From positions 1 through 64,000 of the IMG/VR virus record IMGVR_UViG_3300037245_001361: DNA of 64,000 bases. One strand, given 5' to 3'. Shown piece after piece: positions 7,109 to 13,951 of this stretch (position 1 is its first letter; each line of letters opens with the position of its first letter). Source of the stretch: a virus. The notes beneath the pieces are model-generated. The model was not told where the DNA came from. It saw only the letters and a program-made list of their open reading frames with translations, and did no database searches. The position numbers and the translations under genes were made by a program.

Positions 7109-7383
7109 GCAAGCATACAAAAGGAGAATGGTGTCCTGTAAATTATGCCGGCCAAATTAATATTCAATTAGGAGAGTATTATTGCGATTCTAATTTATTA
7201 GACATGGAAATGTTTGATGAAGAAGAGGTGATAGCTAATGGAAAATTAATGGCTGCTGCACCTATTTTGTTAAAAGAATTACAAAAAATACAGCTTGACA
7301 TTAAATTGGGTACAATTCCTATAAAAAAAGATTCTCCAATTGCACAAGGTATTGAAAATGCTATTGCGAAAGCAACAAAATAA
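7105..7383 (+). CDS. Phage small protein with N-x-K-L-x-AAAP-LL motif, 92 aa
   Basis: It starts SKHTKGEW and contains NGKLMAAAPILLKELQ at residues 46-61. This combination (TKGEW near the N-terminus, AAAP-x-LL later) is common in small proteins of many phages and mobile elements; their function is not established. It overlaps PRTRC C by 4 nt (ATGA), so it is translated with the cassette although it is not a standard PRTRC component. Confidence 0.7.
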   Translation: MSKHTKGEWCPVNYAGQINIQLGEYYCDSNLLDMEMFDEEEVIANGKLMAAAPILLKELQKIQLDIKLGTIPIKKDSPIAQGIENAIAKATK

Positions 7384-7385
7384 AC

Positions 7386-7409
7386 TCAGGGAGCTTAAAT
7401 GCTCCTTGA
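7386..7409 (+). promoter_or_regulatory. Intergenic stem-loop of the early-arm family
   Basis: TCAGGGAGC pairs with GCTCCTTGA (one G-T) around TTAAAT. It ends 17 nt before the ATG at 7427; the leader contains AACCTAAACT. Confidence 0.65.
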
Positions 7410-7426
7410 ATTTTAAAACCTAAACT

Positions 7427-7606
7427 ATGAACTCGTATAAATTAAATGGACAGGCAGGGCATCATTTTAGAACTGCTATTTGTAAATTCTTAGGAATACA
7501 TCATACTGAAATCTATAAAACAGTAAAAGATATAGACAGAAATGGTGTAATAGAATTAAAAGATGGAAGAAAGTTTAAAATTGTATTAGAAGAATTAAAA
7601 AACTAA
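7427..7606 (+). CDS. Unknown small protein, 59 aa
   Basis: The frame starts with ATG after the AACCTAAACT leader and ends with TAA. It is basic and looks alpha/beta (ELKDGRKFKIVLEEL at the C-terminus). It opens the second part of the PRTRC operon. Not recognised. Confidence 0.6.
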   Translation: MNSYKLNGQAGHHFRTAICKFLGIHHTEIYKTVKDIDRNGVIELKDGRKFKIVLEELKN

Positions 7607-7610
7607 ACTT

Positions 7611-7775
7611 ATGTATGTATCAATATTAAATTTCCGAGAAGGAGAAGTAGAAATTATAGAAGTGGATGATGTTACTATTACAGACGAACATGATATTCAA
7701 AAAAGGTTAGGTCATTCTGATTTTCATTATATGACTACCGAAACACTTAAATTGAAAGTAAATAATGAATGCTAA
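7611..7775 (+). CDS. Unknown small acidic protein, 54 aa
   Basis: Starts 4 nt after the previous stop and overlaps the following start by a few bases, so it is part of the same coupled run. It has an acidic beta-like N-terminal half (EVEIIEVDDVTITDE) and no known motif. Confidence 0.55.
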   Translation: MYVSILNFREGEVEIIEVDDVTITDEHDIQKRLGHSDFHYMTTETLKLKVNNEC

Positions 7776-7965
7776 CCAGTATTACGATTTGCTATGCAAA
7801 AAGAAAGCAACAGAAATAAAAGAGAAAAAGACACCATCAGTAAGTCTGCATGGCAAAATAGGGCATATAATAGCAATGGAAACAATGTCGGAGATACACT
7901 TGGGAGTTCAAGACGTAAAAGAACGAGTGTTGCCATCGGCAATATTTTTGGAGCCAATTGTGTAA
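7765..7965 (+). CDS. Candidate overlapping small protein, 66 aa
   Basis: An open frame of 66 codons begins at an ATG that overlaps the previous stop, as in other coupled genes here, and has ordinary protein-like composition (VKERVLPSAIFLEPIV at its end). It overlaps the first 57 codons of the PRTRC F frame in another frame. Either both are translated, or one start is wrong. I keep it as a low-confidence gene because its start position fits the operon better than that of F. Confidence 0.35.
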   Translation: MNANQYYDLLCKKKATEIKEKKTPSVSLHGKIGHIIAMETMSEIHLGVQDVKERVLPSAIFLEPIV

Positions 7966-8933
7966 TAAAAAATAAATCCTCTTTAGAGGTAGATCTGATT
8001 CTTAATCAAGGAATATTTTCAAAAAGTACTCCCGAAACTGTTATTAAAGATATTTTCCCAGAAGTAAAAGAAAATCTCAACCTTGAAGGCTTAGAATTTA
8101 GTGAAATAACAAGACCTATAGATTTTCTTGATGCAATATTAAAGGCTTACAAGCCATCAATTAAGCACGAGGAATGGGATTTGCATTATGATAAAGCATC
8201 AAGTAAGCATATAATATCTTGTATTCACGATATTGATAAAATACCAGTAAAAGGCTATTGCCCTCAGTTAGATTTCTTACCTATTTTAAGTAAGAATAAT
8301 CGTAATCTCTACGACTTGTTCATTGGCTTGTTTGGTTTGTTCAATAACACATTATATTCAACATTCTATTTTGATGACGATGAACTTGAATATGCTATTG
8401 AGTATGTTGAATCGGGAATTGAAGATGAGGATGAAGAAGATGTTAAAGCTTTATGCCAAGACTATGTAACAATGTATAAGTCAGGAAATGTAAAGGTAGT
8501 AGAGGATGAAATTAAATCCTCTAAAATTAAACTACCAATGCTTAAGAAAAGACTGAAATCATTTGTGCCAAACAATGATATTGAAAGTATTTGTGTGAAT
8601 TTCATTAAAGAATCGATAAAGCTATTTAGGTATAAAGACAATTTCTGCAATTACATACATTTTGTTGGAAAAGAATTAGAAGAAGGAACACCTATTAATC
8701 CAAATGTTTATGCTTCTTTAGAGTGGAATTTTTCTGAAGACAATCCAATAGCTCGGCATCAACAAATGCTAACTAATTCTAATTGGGGAGAATATGGAGA
8801 TGTACCTTTTAGGTATACAACTATAAATGGTAAAGAAAAGAAACCATCAAAATTCATCTTTGATTATGTGAAAATGTTAGAAACATTATGTGATATTTCT
8901 ATGTCAGTAAAAGATTCGGAGAGCTCTTGGTAG
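7794..8933 (+). CDS. Probable PRTRC system protein F, 379 aa
   Basis: Position between C and B, and size, match the PRTRC F gene of Bacteroidota cassettes. The body (residues 60-379) is a soluble, acidic alpha/beta protein with an aromatic-rich block (FIGLFGLFNNTLYSTFYFDDDELEYA) but no catalytic motif I know. The first 60 residues are Ser/Asn/Arg-rich and overlap another open frame, so the true start is uncertain; no other ATG is available nearby. The last codons lie inside a family stem-loop. Confidence 0.55.
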   Translation: MQKESNRNKREKDTISKSAWQNRAYNSNGNNVGDTLGSSRRKRTSVAIGNIFGANCVIKNKSSLEVDLILNQGIFSKSTPETVIKDIFPEVKENLNLEGLEFSEITRPIDFLDAILKAYKPSIKHEEWDLHYDKASSKHIISCIHDIDKIPVKGYCPQLDFLPILSKNNRNLYDLFIGLFGLFNNTLYSTFYFDDDELEYAIEYVESGIEDEDEEDVKALCQDYVTMYKSGNVKVVEDEIKSSKIKLPMLKKRLKSFVPNNDIESICVNFIKESIKLFRYKDNFCNYIHFVGKELEEGTPINPNVYASLEWNFSEDNPIARHQQMLTNSNWGEYGDVPFRYTTINGKEKKPSKFIFDYVKMLETLCDISMSVKDSESSW

Positions 8934-8943
8934 CTCTTTGAAT
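8914..8943 (+). promoter_or_regulatory. Stem-loop overlapping the end of PRTRC F, upstream of PRTRC B
   Basis: ATTCGGAGAGCT pairs with AGCTCTTTGAAT (12 pairs, two G-T) around CTTGGT. The 5' arm is coding and the TAG stop of F spans the loop/3' arm border. It ends 15 nt before the ATG at 8959; leader AACCAAACTAAA. Confidence 0.7.
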
Positions 8944-8958
8944 TTAAAACCAAACTAA

Positions 8959-9654
8959 ATGAATAATATTATACAACAAGACTTTAAGCCATTACAGGCA
9001 ATAATAGTCTATCAACAAAATTTATCAGGACATAATGGAGATAATTATTATTTAGAAACAAGGAGGATCCACAAGAATAAAATGATGGAAGGAACTCCAA
9101 TGACTAAATCAGCATTATCCAAAATAGTAGAAGAAATTAATACTAAAGAAATTGAACGTATTCATTGTGATGGCATACTGCCAAGTAACTTATTATATTG
9201 GGGAAAGAAAAACCTAAACGTTGAGTTAGTATGGTATGTTAAAAGTAGCTGGAAGTCGTTAAGTTTTTCAAAACATTTAGGAATTAAGGATGGAAAGATA
9301 ATTGCTCCTACCTTAGTATTCAAATTGTCAGGAAATACTTTATCTGTATTTGCAGTTAAAACAAAAACTCCTAAAGAAAATACCATACTTTATAAGGCCC
9401 CATTTCACAATGTAAATGAAGTAGGTCAAATATGTATGGGAACAGCTAAAGTTGTAAAGTCAAGTGAAATAAAAACAATTATGAAAAGCTATGAAGATGG
9501 CTTTTTTCAATCAAAATTTACCGAAATTCATGGAGGGGGAACACCAATAAAGGCAAACCTCAACATAATACTTAATGAATGTGTAAAGATGGGTGCAGCA
9601 GTACCTCATTCATTATTTAGAAGACAAGGTAAACTTGTAAAAGATTTAGTATGA
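8959..9654 (+). CDS. PRTRC system protein B, E2-like (Prok-E2 family D)
   Basis: Matches the PRTRC B family: an N-terminal beta-rich region (LQAIIVYQ), the block ILPSNLLYWG, and the signature FHNVNEVGQICMGT at about 149-162. The family is described as a prokaryotic relative of ubiquitin-conjugating (E2) enzymes; Cys159 in GQICMG is the natural candidate for the thioester-forming cysteine. It would receive the Ubl (PRTRC C) from the ThiF/E1-like protein encoded 550 bp downstream. It overlaps the next gene by ATGA, as do the three following genes. Confidence 0.85.
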   Translation: MNNIIQQDFKPLQAIIVYQQNLSGHNGDNYYLETRRIHKNKMMEGTPMTKSALSKIVEEINTKEIERIHCDGILPSNLLYWGKKNLNVELVWYVKSSWKSLSFSKHLGIKDGKIIAPTLVFKLSGNTLSVFAVKTKTPKENTILYKAPFHNVNEVGQICMGTAKVVKSSEIKTIMKSYEDGFFQSKFTEIHGGGTPIKANLNIILNECVKMGAAVPHSLFRRQGKLVKDLV

Positions 9655-10007
9655 TAGATGGATTTGAACAATATACAGAAGATGTAAAAGCAGAAGACTT
9701 ACCAACTATTAAGATGTTAGCAAAAGGATTAAACGCAAGAATAGGCGTTGATAATGCTATCACTAATAAAGATATTCGAGAAAGCTTTTTAGAAAAGAAA
9801 AATTTAAAGATTGGAGATCCTAAGCTTAGAAAATTCATTCAATTTATTAGAGCAAAAAGATATGTTAATAACCTATGTGCATCAAGCAAAGGTTACTATC
9901 GTGCTGAAACTAAAGAAGAATGGTTAGAGTATAGAGAGGGTTACCGAGGAAGAGTAAAGTCAATGCAATTTACATTGGCATGTATGGATAAAGAACAATT
10001 TGTATGA
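9651..10007 (+). CDS. Winged-helix-like phage protein, 118 aa
   Basis: The central part has the pattern of a small phage winged-helix domain: an ITNKDIRE helix, KLRKFIQFIRAKRYV as recognition-like helix, then a wing ending SKGYYRAETKEEW and a C-terminal helix. I recognise this layout from phage DNA-binding proteins but cannot name the family with certainty. It sits between PRTRC B and ThiF with ATGA overlaps on both sides, so it may regulate or target the cassette. Confidence 0.55.
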   Translation: MIDGFEQYTEDVKAEDLPTIKMLAKGLNARIGVDNAITNKDIRESFLEKKNLKIGDPKLRKFIQFIRAKRYVNNLCASSKGYYRAETKEEWLEYREGYRGRVKSMQFTLACMDKEQFV

Positions 10008-10210
10008 AAAAAGCAGAAAATAAAGACGTATTAAAAGGAATGGATTGGCATAAACACCTTATCAATTCTCAATTTAGCAGTAAAAAACAAGAGGAAATGT
10101 ATAATTGCACTCATAATTATGTTGCAATTTATCTTCTTGAAGGATATTACTTTGCTTTTGGAATAAGTAGAGGTTATAAAAATTTAGCATCACTTAAAAG
10201 ATTAGTATGA
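10004..10210 (+). CDS. Unknown small protein within PRTRC operon, 68 aa
   Basis: Encoded with 4-nt ATGA overlaps on both sides, so it is strictly coupled to its neighbours. It is basic and aromatic-rich (YVAIYLLEGYYFAFGISRGYK), without clear motifs. I do not recognise it in standard PRTRC cassettes. Confidence 0.55.
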   Translation: MKKAENKDVLKGMDWHKHLINSQFSSKKQEEMYNCTHNYVAIYLLEGYYFAFGISRGYKNLASLKRLV

Positions 10211-10959
10211 TTCATTTTGCACCAGAATACATAATGAACCCTACCCACCCAATTACTGTAACGGTAGTTGGTGTGGGAGGAAATGGAACCGAAGTGTTAA
10301 ACGCTTTGGCAAAAATGCACGTAAGTTTAATTGAATTAGGTCATCCGGGTTTACACGTTCAAGCAGTTGATGATGATATTGTAGAACAACCAAACATCGG
10401 TAGACAGAAATTCTCTCCTGCAGATTTAGGAAGATATAAAGCTGAGGTTATTATTACCCGAATAAACAGATTTTACGGTTTGAATTGGATGGCAATACCT
10501 GAGAAATTCAGTGATGAATGGAAAGGAACTAACCTTATTATATCTTGTGTTGACAATGTTAAAACTCGATTGGAAATTCAAAAAGAGTTCAACAAAGACA
10601 GAAGAAGTAAAACAGATTATACAGCTCAATGGTATTGGTTAGACTTTGGAAATGGTAAAGACTATGGACAATTTGTTTTAGGTTCCCATATTGTTTTACA
10701 ACCAGAATCAAAACACGAAACCACAGGTAACTTACCAAGTGTTATCGAAATGTTTCCAAATATGGTAGATAATGAGGAGCTTAGTGGACCAAGTTGTTCA
10801 ACAAGAGAAGCATTATTAAAACAAGACTTATTTATTAACGCAGTTCTTGTAGCTAATGGTATGAATCTCTTATGGAGATTATTGACTAAATTTAATATCG
10901 ACTATCATGGTGGATATGTAAATACAAGTACTGGAGTTACAAGACCAATAAAATTATAA
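10207..10959 (+). CDS. PRTRC system ThiF family protein, E1-like
   Basis: An E1/ThiF adenylyltransferase-like protein of 250 residues. The Rossmann nucleotide-binding loop VVGVGGNGTEVL is near the N-terminus (about 19-30), followed by DDDIVEQPNIGRQKF (acidic and Asn/Arg residues that bind ATP in E1 enzymes), ISCVDN, and GPSCSTREALLKQ with Cys197 as the likely catalytic or metal-region cysteine. PRTRC ThiF proteins are expected to adenylate the C-terminal Gly of PRTRC C. The usual JAB peptidase (A), ParM-like D and ParB partners of PRTRC are not seen in the window. Confidence 0.9.
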   Translation: MIHFAPEYIMNPTHPITVTVVGVGGNGTEVLNALAKMHVSLIELGHPGLHVQAVDDDIVEQPNIGRQKFSPADLGRYKAEVIITRINRFYGLNWMAIPEKFSDEWKGTNLIISCVDNVKTRLEIQKEFNKDRRSKTDYTAQWYWLDFGNGKDYGQFVLGSHIVLQPESKHETTGNLPSVIEMFPNMVDNEELSGPSCSTREALLKQDLFINAVLVANGMNLLWRLLTKFNIDYHGGYVNTSTGVTRPIKL

Positions 10960-10960
10960 T

Positions 10961-11203
10961 ATGCAATATCCGATTGTAATCTTAATGCAGAAATATGAGG
11001 AATTAGACAGAGAGCTTGAAAGGATTTCAAAAACTATGGGCCCAGGTAATCCGGGTAGAAATGTTCCGTTGGCAATAGTTAGAATAACTAAATATAAAAA
11101 TGATTTGTCAGATGCGATAAATCATCTTGAAGAATTGTCAACAGTAGATGAAAATCATCCTGCTCCAAAAAAAGGAGATGAAATAAAGTATAAAAAAGAA
11201 TAA
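10961..11203 (+). CDS. Coiled-coil small protein, 80 aa
   Basis: Starts one base after the ThiF stop. Helical N-terminal half (QKYEELDRELERISK), a Gly/Pro turn (GPGNPGRN), a second helix, and a Lys-rich tail: a probable helical hairpin. It ends the PRTRC operon; the family stem-loop follows. Unknown function. Confidence 0.6.
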   Translation: MQYPIVILMQKYEELDRELERISKTMGPGNPGRNVPLAIVRITKYKNDLSDAINHLEELSTVDENHPAPKKGDEIKYKKE

Positions 11204-11233
11204 ATTCAGGGGGGCTTTGCGGCTCCTTGAATT
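11203..11233 (+). promoter_or_regulatory. Intergenic stem-loop of the early-arm family
   Basis: AATTCAGGGGG pairs with CTCCTTGAATT including two G-T pairs; loop region around TTTGC. It ends 15 nt before the ATG at 11249 and overlaps the stop codon of the previous gene. Confidence 0.6.
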
Positions 11234-11248
11234 TAAAAATATATAATT

Positions 11249-11440
11249 ATGTACGATGTATTAAGTCCTGATGGTTTTTCCATCACAAGAGATGAAATCT
11301 ACAAAAGTGAAAAAGAAGCACAGACAGCTTTAAATAAGTTTGTCAAAAGATTTGAAAAACAAGGTCACTATAGTAGTGTAAGTAAAGGTCGAATCCACGT
11401 AAGTAAATTGGAATCGTATTGTAAAATTGTAAAAGTTTAA
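11249..11440 (+). CDS. Small LSPDGFSI-type protein, 63 aa
   Basis: Contains LSPDGFSI at residues 5-12, then RFEKQGHYSS, and ends in a Cys-containing strand. I recall this pattern in short proteins of Bacteroidota plasmids and mobile elements, often near ArdC-like genes as here. No function is established. Its presence next to PRTRC and ArdC supports a plasmid-derived block. Confidence 0.6.
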   Translation: MYDVLSPDGFSITRDEIYKSEKEAQTALNKFVKRFEKQGHYSSVSKGRIHVSKLESYCKIVKV

Positions 11441-11442
11441 TT

Positions 11443-11589
11443 ATGGCTTGAAATATTAGTTGTCCAAATTGCCACGAAGGATTTGGAAAAGATAAAGAAA
11501 ACCCAATAGAAATGTCTTGTGATAATTGTGGAGAAGAATTTCACAATGAATATGGTTATGGAACAGATGAACATGAAGAAGAAAACTAA
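11443..11589 (+). pseudogene. Zinc-ribbon frame interrupted by TGA at codon 3
   Basis: Reading from ATG at 11443 gives Met-Ala, then TGA (11449-11451), then an open frame of 45 codons with two CxxC pairs (SCPNC and SCDNC) and an acidic tail ending at 11589. The two CxxC knuckles are typical of a zinc ribbon. One base change (TGA to TGG) would restore a MAWNISCPNC start. It may be a broken gene, a sequencing error, read-through, or use of a non-standard start. TGA is clearly a stop in neighbouring ATGA-overlapping genes, so general recoding is unlikely. Confidence 0.5.
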
Positions 11590-12466
11590 AGAAAGAATAG
11601 ATCCGTATCAATTACTTACTGATAAAATTATCAGCAAATTAGAAGCAGGCGAAATCCCTTGGAAAAAGCCTTGGAAATCAGTTCAGTTTGGTTATCCTAA
11701 AAATATGGTTTCAAATAAAGTGTATAAAGGAGCTAATTTCTTTAACGCATTGTTTGAGGATAGAGAATCTCCGCATTGGCTTACATTTAAACAAGCTAAA
11801 GATATGGGAGGTTCAATTAAAAAAGGAGAATCTGGAATGCCTATTGTTTATTTTCAATTTTTAGAGAAAGTAGATGATAAAGGCAATGAATATGTAGTTC
11901 CTTTAGTTAAGAAATCAACAGTATTTAACATTGAACAATGTAAAGATATTGAAAACCCAACAGCAGCACAAAAAGAGGCTTGGAAACTTGAGAACTTAAC
12001 AGAATTTAACCCCATTGAGAGCTGCGAGAACCTACTATCTACATTTGTAGACAAAGTAGCACCTTTTGAAAATACATCTCATCCAAAGGCTTATTACAGA
12101 CCATCATCTGATACTATAAATATGCCAATGAAAGAGAGATTTATAACTCCAGAGGGATATTATGCTACTTTATTTCACGAAATAGGTCATTCAACAGGAA
12201 GCTCTAAGAGATTAGATAGAGATGGTATAACCGGAAACCATCAACATGGAAGTAAAGGTTATGCTAAAGAGGAATTAGTTGCAGAACTTACCTCAGCTTT
12301 CTTATGTTCTAAAGCAGGAATTGAAAATGATGTTGTAGATAATAATGCAGCATACATCAAAAGTTGGCTTGGAGCATTGAGAGATGATAAAATGTTAGTT
12401 TACGATGCAATGAAAGATGCATTTAAAGCTATCGAGTATTTAGGAATTATAGAAGCTGAAGCATGA
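11573..12466 (+). CDS. ArdC-like anti-restriction protein / zincin, 297 aa
   Basis: The N-terminal part (residues 8-110: DPYQLLTDKIISKLEAGEIP followed by WKKPW and KVYKGANFFNAL) matches the ArdC N-terminal ssDNA-binding domain. The C-terminal half has the zincin motif HEIGH at residues 202-206 plus a downstream acidic helix (KEELVAELTSAF) that supplies the third ligand. ArdC proteins on conjugative plasmids protect incoming DNA from restriction. I chose ATG 11573 because it begins MKKKTKERIDPYQLL; the longer frame from 11519 lies over the zinc-ribbon frame. The next gene overlaps by 4 nt. Confidence 0.85.
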   Translation: MKKKTKERIDPYQLLTDKIISKLEAGEIPWKKPWKSVQFGYPKNMVSNKVYKGANFFNALFEDRESPHWLTFKQAKDMGGSIKKGESGMPIVYFQFLEKVDDKGNEYVVPLVKKSTVFNIEQCKDIENPTAAQKEAWKLENLTEFNPIESCENLLSTFVDKVAPFENTSHPKAYYRPSSDTINMPMKERFITPEGYYATLFHEIGHSTGSSKRLDRDGITGNHQHGSKGYAKEELVAELTSAFLCSKAGIENDVVDNNAAYIKSWLGALRDDKMLVYDAMKDAFKAIEYLGIIEAEA

Positions 12467-12660
12467 AAATAAAGAAAACTAAAAAAGCATACGTTGAGTA
12501 CTTAAATGAATGCTGTTGTCCAGAACAAGGTTCAGAAGAATGGATTATTGGAGGAACAATTAGAATGGCTTATATGTGGAAACAAGATTACGGTACTGCA
12601 TTAAGAAAATATGACCCAATAGCATTTGAAGTTGGATTTAGAGAGTGGAAAACACAATAA
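12463..12660 (+). CDS. Unknown small protein, 65 aa
   Basis: Overlaps the ArdC-like gene by ATGA and ends just before a family stem-loop. It looks helical, with a CCCPEQGSEEW stretch at about residues 17-27 and an aromatic, Trp-containing C-terminus. Not recognised; possibly an accessory to the anti-restriction protein, given the coupling. Confidence 0.6.
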   Translation: MKIKKTKKAYVEYLNECCCPEQGSEEWIIGGTIRMAYMWKQDYGTALRKYDPIAFEVGFREWKTQ

Positions 12661-12661
12661 C

Positions 12662-12689
12662 AATATAGAGCCCTTAGTGGCTCTATGTT
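12662..12689 (+). promoter_or_regulatory. Intergenic stem-loop of the early-arm family
   Basis: AATATAGAGCC pairs with GGCTCTATGTT (11 pairs, one G-T) around CTTAGT. It ends 20 nt before the ATG at 12710; the leader contains ATCAAACTAAA. Confidence 0.65.
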
Positions 12690-12709
12690 ATTAATCAAAC
12701 TAAATAATT

Positions 12710-13036
12710 ATGACAATAGAAACAATAAATCAAGAACAGCTTGATAGGCTTTTAGAGATTCAGAAAGATCATGGGCTTTTGACTTTTCAAAATGATGGAT
12801 ATACTTATCCAAATAAAAATAGTTGGAGTGATGAAGATAATGCAGCTTTTAAAGAGGTTCAAAAAATGATAGGAGAACATATCAAAGGATTTCACAGTTT
12901 AAATCATTTTAGAATGTCAAGAAAGGGAGAGCTTCAATTAAGATTTCAATATGATTATGGAGCAGACAATAATAGTCATTCTTTTACAGGTGTTGGATAT
13001 ATTACACTTAGAGAATTAAGACATGGATTTGATTAA
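12710..13036 (+). CDS. Unknown protein, 108 aa
   Basis: An alpha/beta-looking small protein with a beta-rich, aromatic C-terminal half. Its stop overlaps the start of the methyltransferase by one base (TAATG), so the two are coupled. No family recognised; a role linked to the methyltransferase is possible but unsupported. Confidence 0.6.
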   Translation: MTIETINQEQLDRLLEIQKDHGLLTFQNDGYTYPNKNSWSDEDNAAFKEVQKMIGEHIKGFHSLNHFRMSRKGELQLRFQYDYGADNNSHSFTGVGYITLRELRHGFD

Positions 13037-13896
13037 TGGGTAAGATTTCCAAAGAAGAAATGAAACGTCATAGTAAAGCTATGGAGATATTGGAAAAAGA
13101 TGAATTATCTTTTGACGACAAAGTTTATGTTTTTGAAAATTACCATGAAGGAGCTACAAATATGAACAACTTGATAAGTGCTCATTTTACACCAATGCAA
13201 TTAGCTTGGTCAATGGAGCAAAATACAGGTTATACAAATTTTGTGGATCTATGCTCAGGAATTGGAATACTTTCTTGGTGTATGGTTCGTGGTTATCAAA
13301 TGGGGCACATGTCACATAAAAAAGACCAAATAGGTATCTGTATTGAATATTGTGAAGAATATTACAATATTGGCAGAAAATTACTTCCAGAACTTCATTG
13401 GATTAATGGTAGTATTTTTGACGAAAAGGTAATTGCTGAGGTTAAAGAAATAATGAAAGGAAAAACCTTCTCTATAATTTCTAATCCACCTTACGGAAAA
13501 CAAGTCAAAACTGATACTAAGCATTTATTGAAGTATAAAGGCTCTGAATTTGAATATAAAGCTATTGAGGTAGGTTCTATGATGGGAGCAAGTACTGGAA
13601 GCTTTCTAATACCACAAGGTTCTTGTAATTTTAAGATTACAGGAGTTAGTGGTTTTGAAAAAGTAGATGATAATTCCAAGTACAATAAGTTTGCTAAAGA
13701 ATCAGAATTAATTATGAGACCAAACAATGGCTATACTACTGAAATTACGGATGGAGACGGATGGAAAGATGTTTCTATTGTAACTGAGATAGCTATTTTT
13801 GACTATGAAGATGATAGATTGGAAACTCCTGAGATAATTAGTGATGAAGATTTTGATATTCATCCTGACGATAATGAACAATTAAGCTTATTTTAG
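13036..13896 (+). CDS. N6-adenine-type DNA methyltransferase, 286 aa
   Basis: A class I methyltransferase: the SAM-binding motif I FVDLCSGIG at residues 69-77 and the catalytic NPPY at 150-153, which is characteristic of N6-adenine and related exocyclic-amine methyltransferases. No restriction endonuclease partner or clear target-recognition domain is present, so it is an orphan enzyme, probably protecting phage DNA alongside the ArdC-like protein. Low-complexity acidic C-terminus. Confidence 0.85.
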   Translation: MGKISKEEMKRHSKAMEILEKDELSFDDKVYVFENYHEGATNMNNLISAHFTPMQLAWSMEQNTGYTNFVDLCSGIGILSWCMVRGYQMGHMSHKKDQIGICIEYCEEYYNIGRKLLPELHWINGSIFDEKVIAEVKEIMKGKTFSIISNPPYGKQVKTDTKHLLKYKGSEFEYKAIEVGSMMGASTGSFLIPQGSCNFKITGVSGFEKVDDNSKYNKFAKESELIMRPNNGYTTEITDGDGWKDVSIVTEIAIFDYEDDRLETPEIISDEDFDIHPDDNEQLSLF

Positions 13897-13898
13897 AG

Positions 13899-13928
13899 AA
13901 AGTGCCAAGGGTTTTGTCCTTTGGTGCT
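13899..13928 (+). promoter_or_regulatory. Intergenic stem-loop upstream of dnaB, terminator-like
   Basis: AAAGTGCCAAGG pairs with CCTTTGGTGCTTT (one bulge, two G-T). It is followed by TTGTTTTT, so this copy could terminate the methyltransferase message. It ends about 23 nt before the ATG at 13952. Confidence 0.6.
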
Positions 13929-13951
13929 TTTTGTTTTTAAAATTATATTAT

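Noticed and set aside
11519-11572. N-terminal extension of the ArdC-like protein
   Set aside because: It overlaps the zinc-ribbon frame and adds Met/Asn-rich residues not typical of ArdC; the ATG at 11573 fits the family start.
13931-13951. TTG start extending dnaB by seven codons
   Set aside because: The extension lies in the AT-rich leader after the stem-loop; ATG at 13952 has the usual context.
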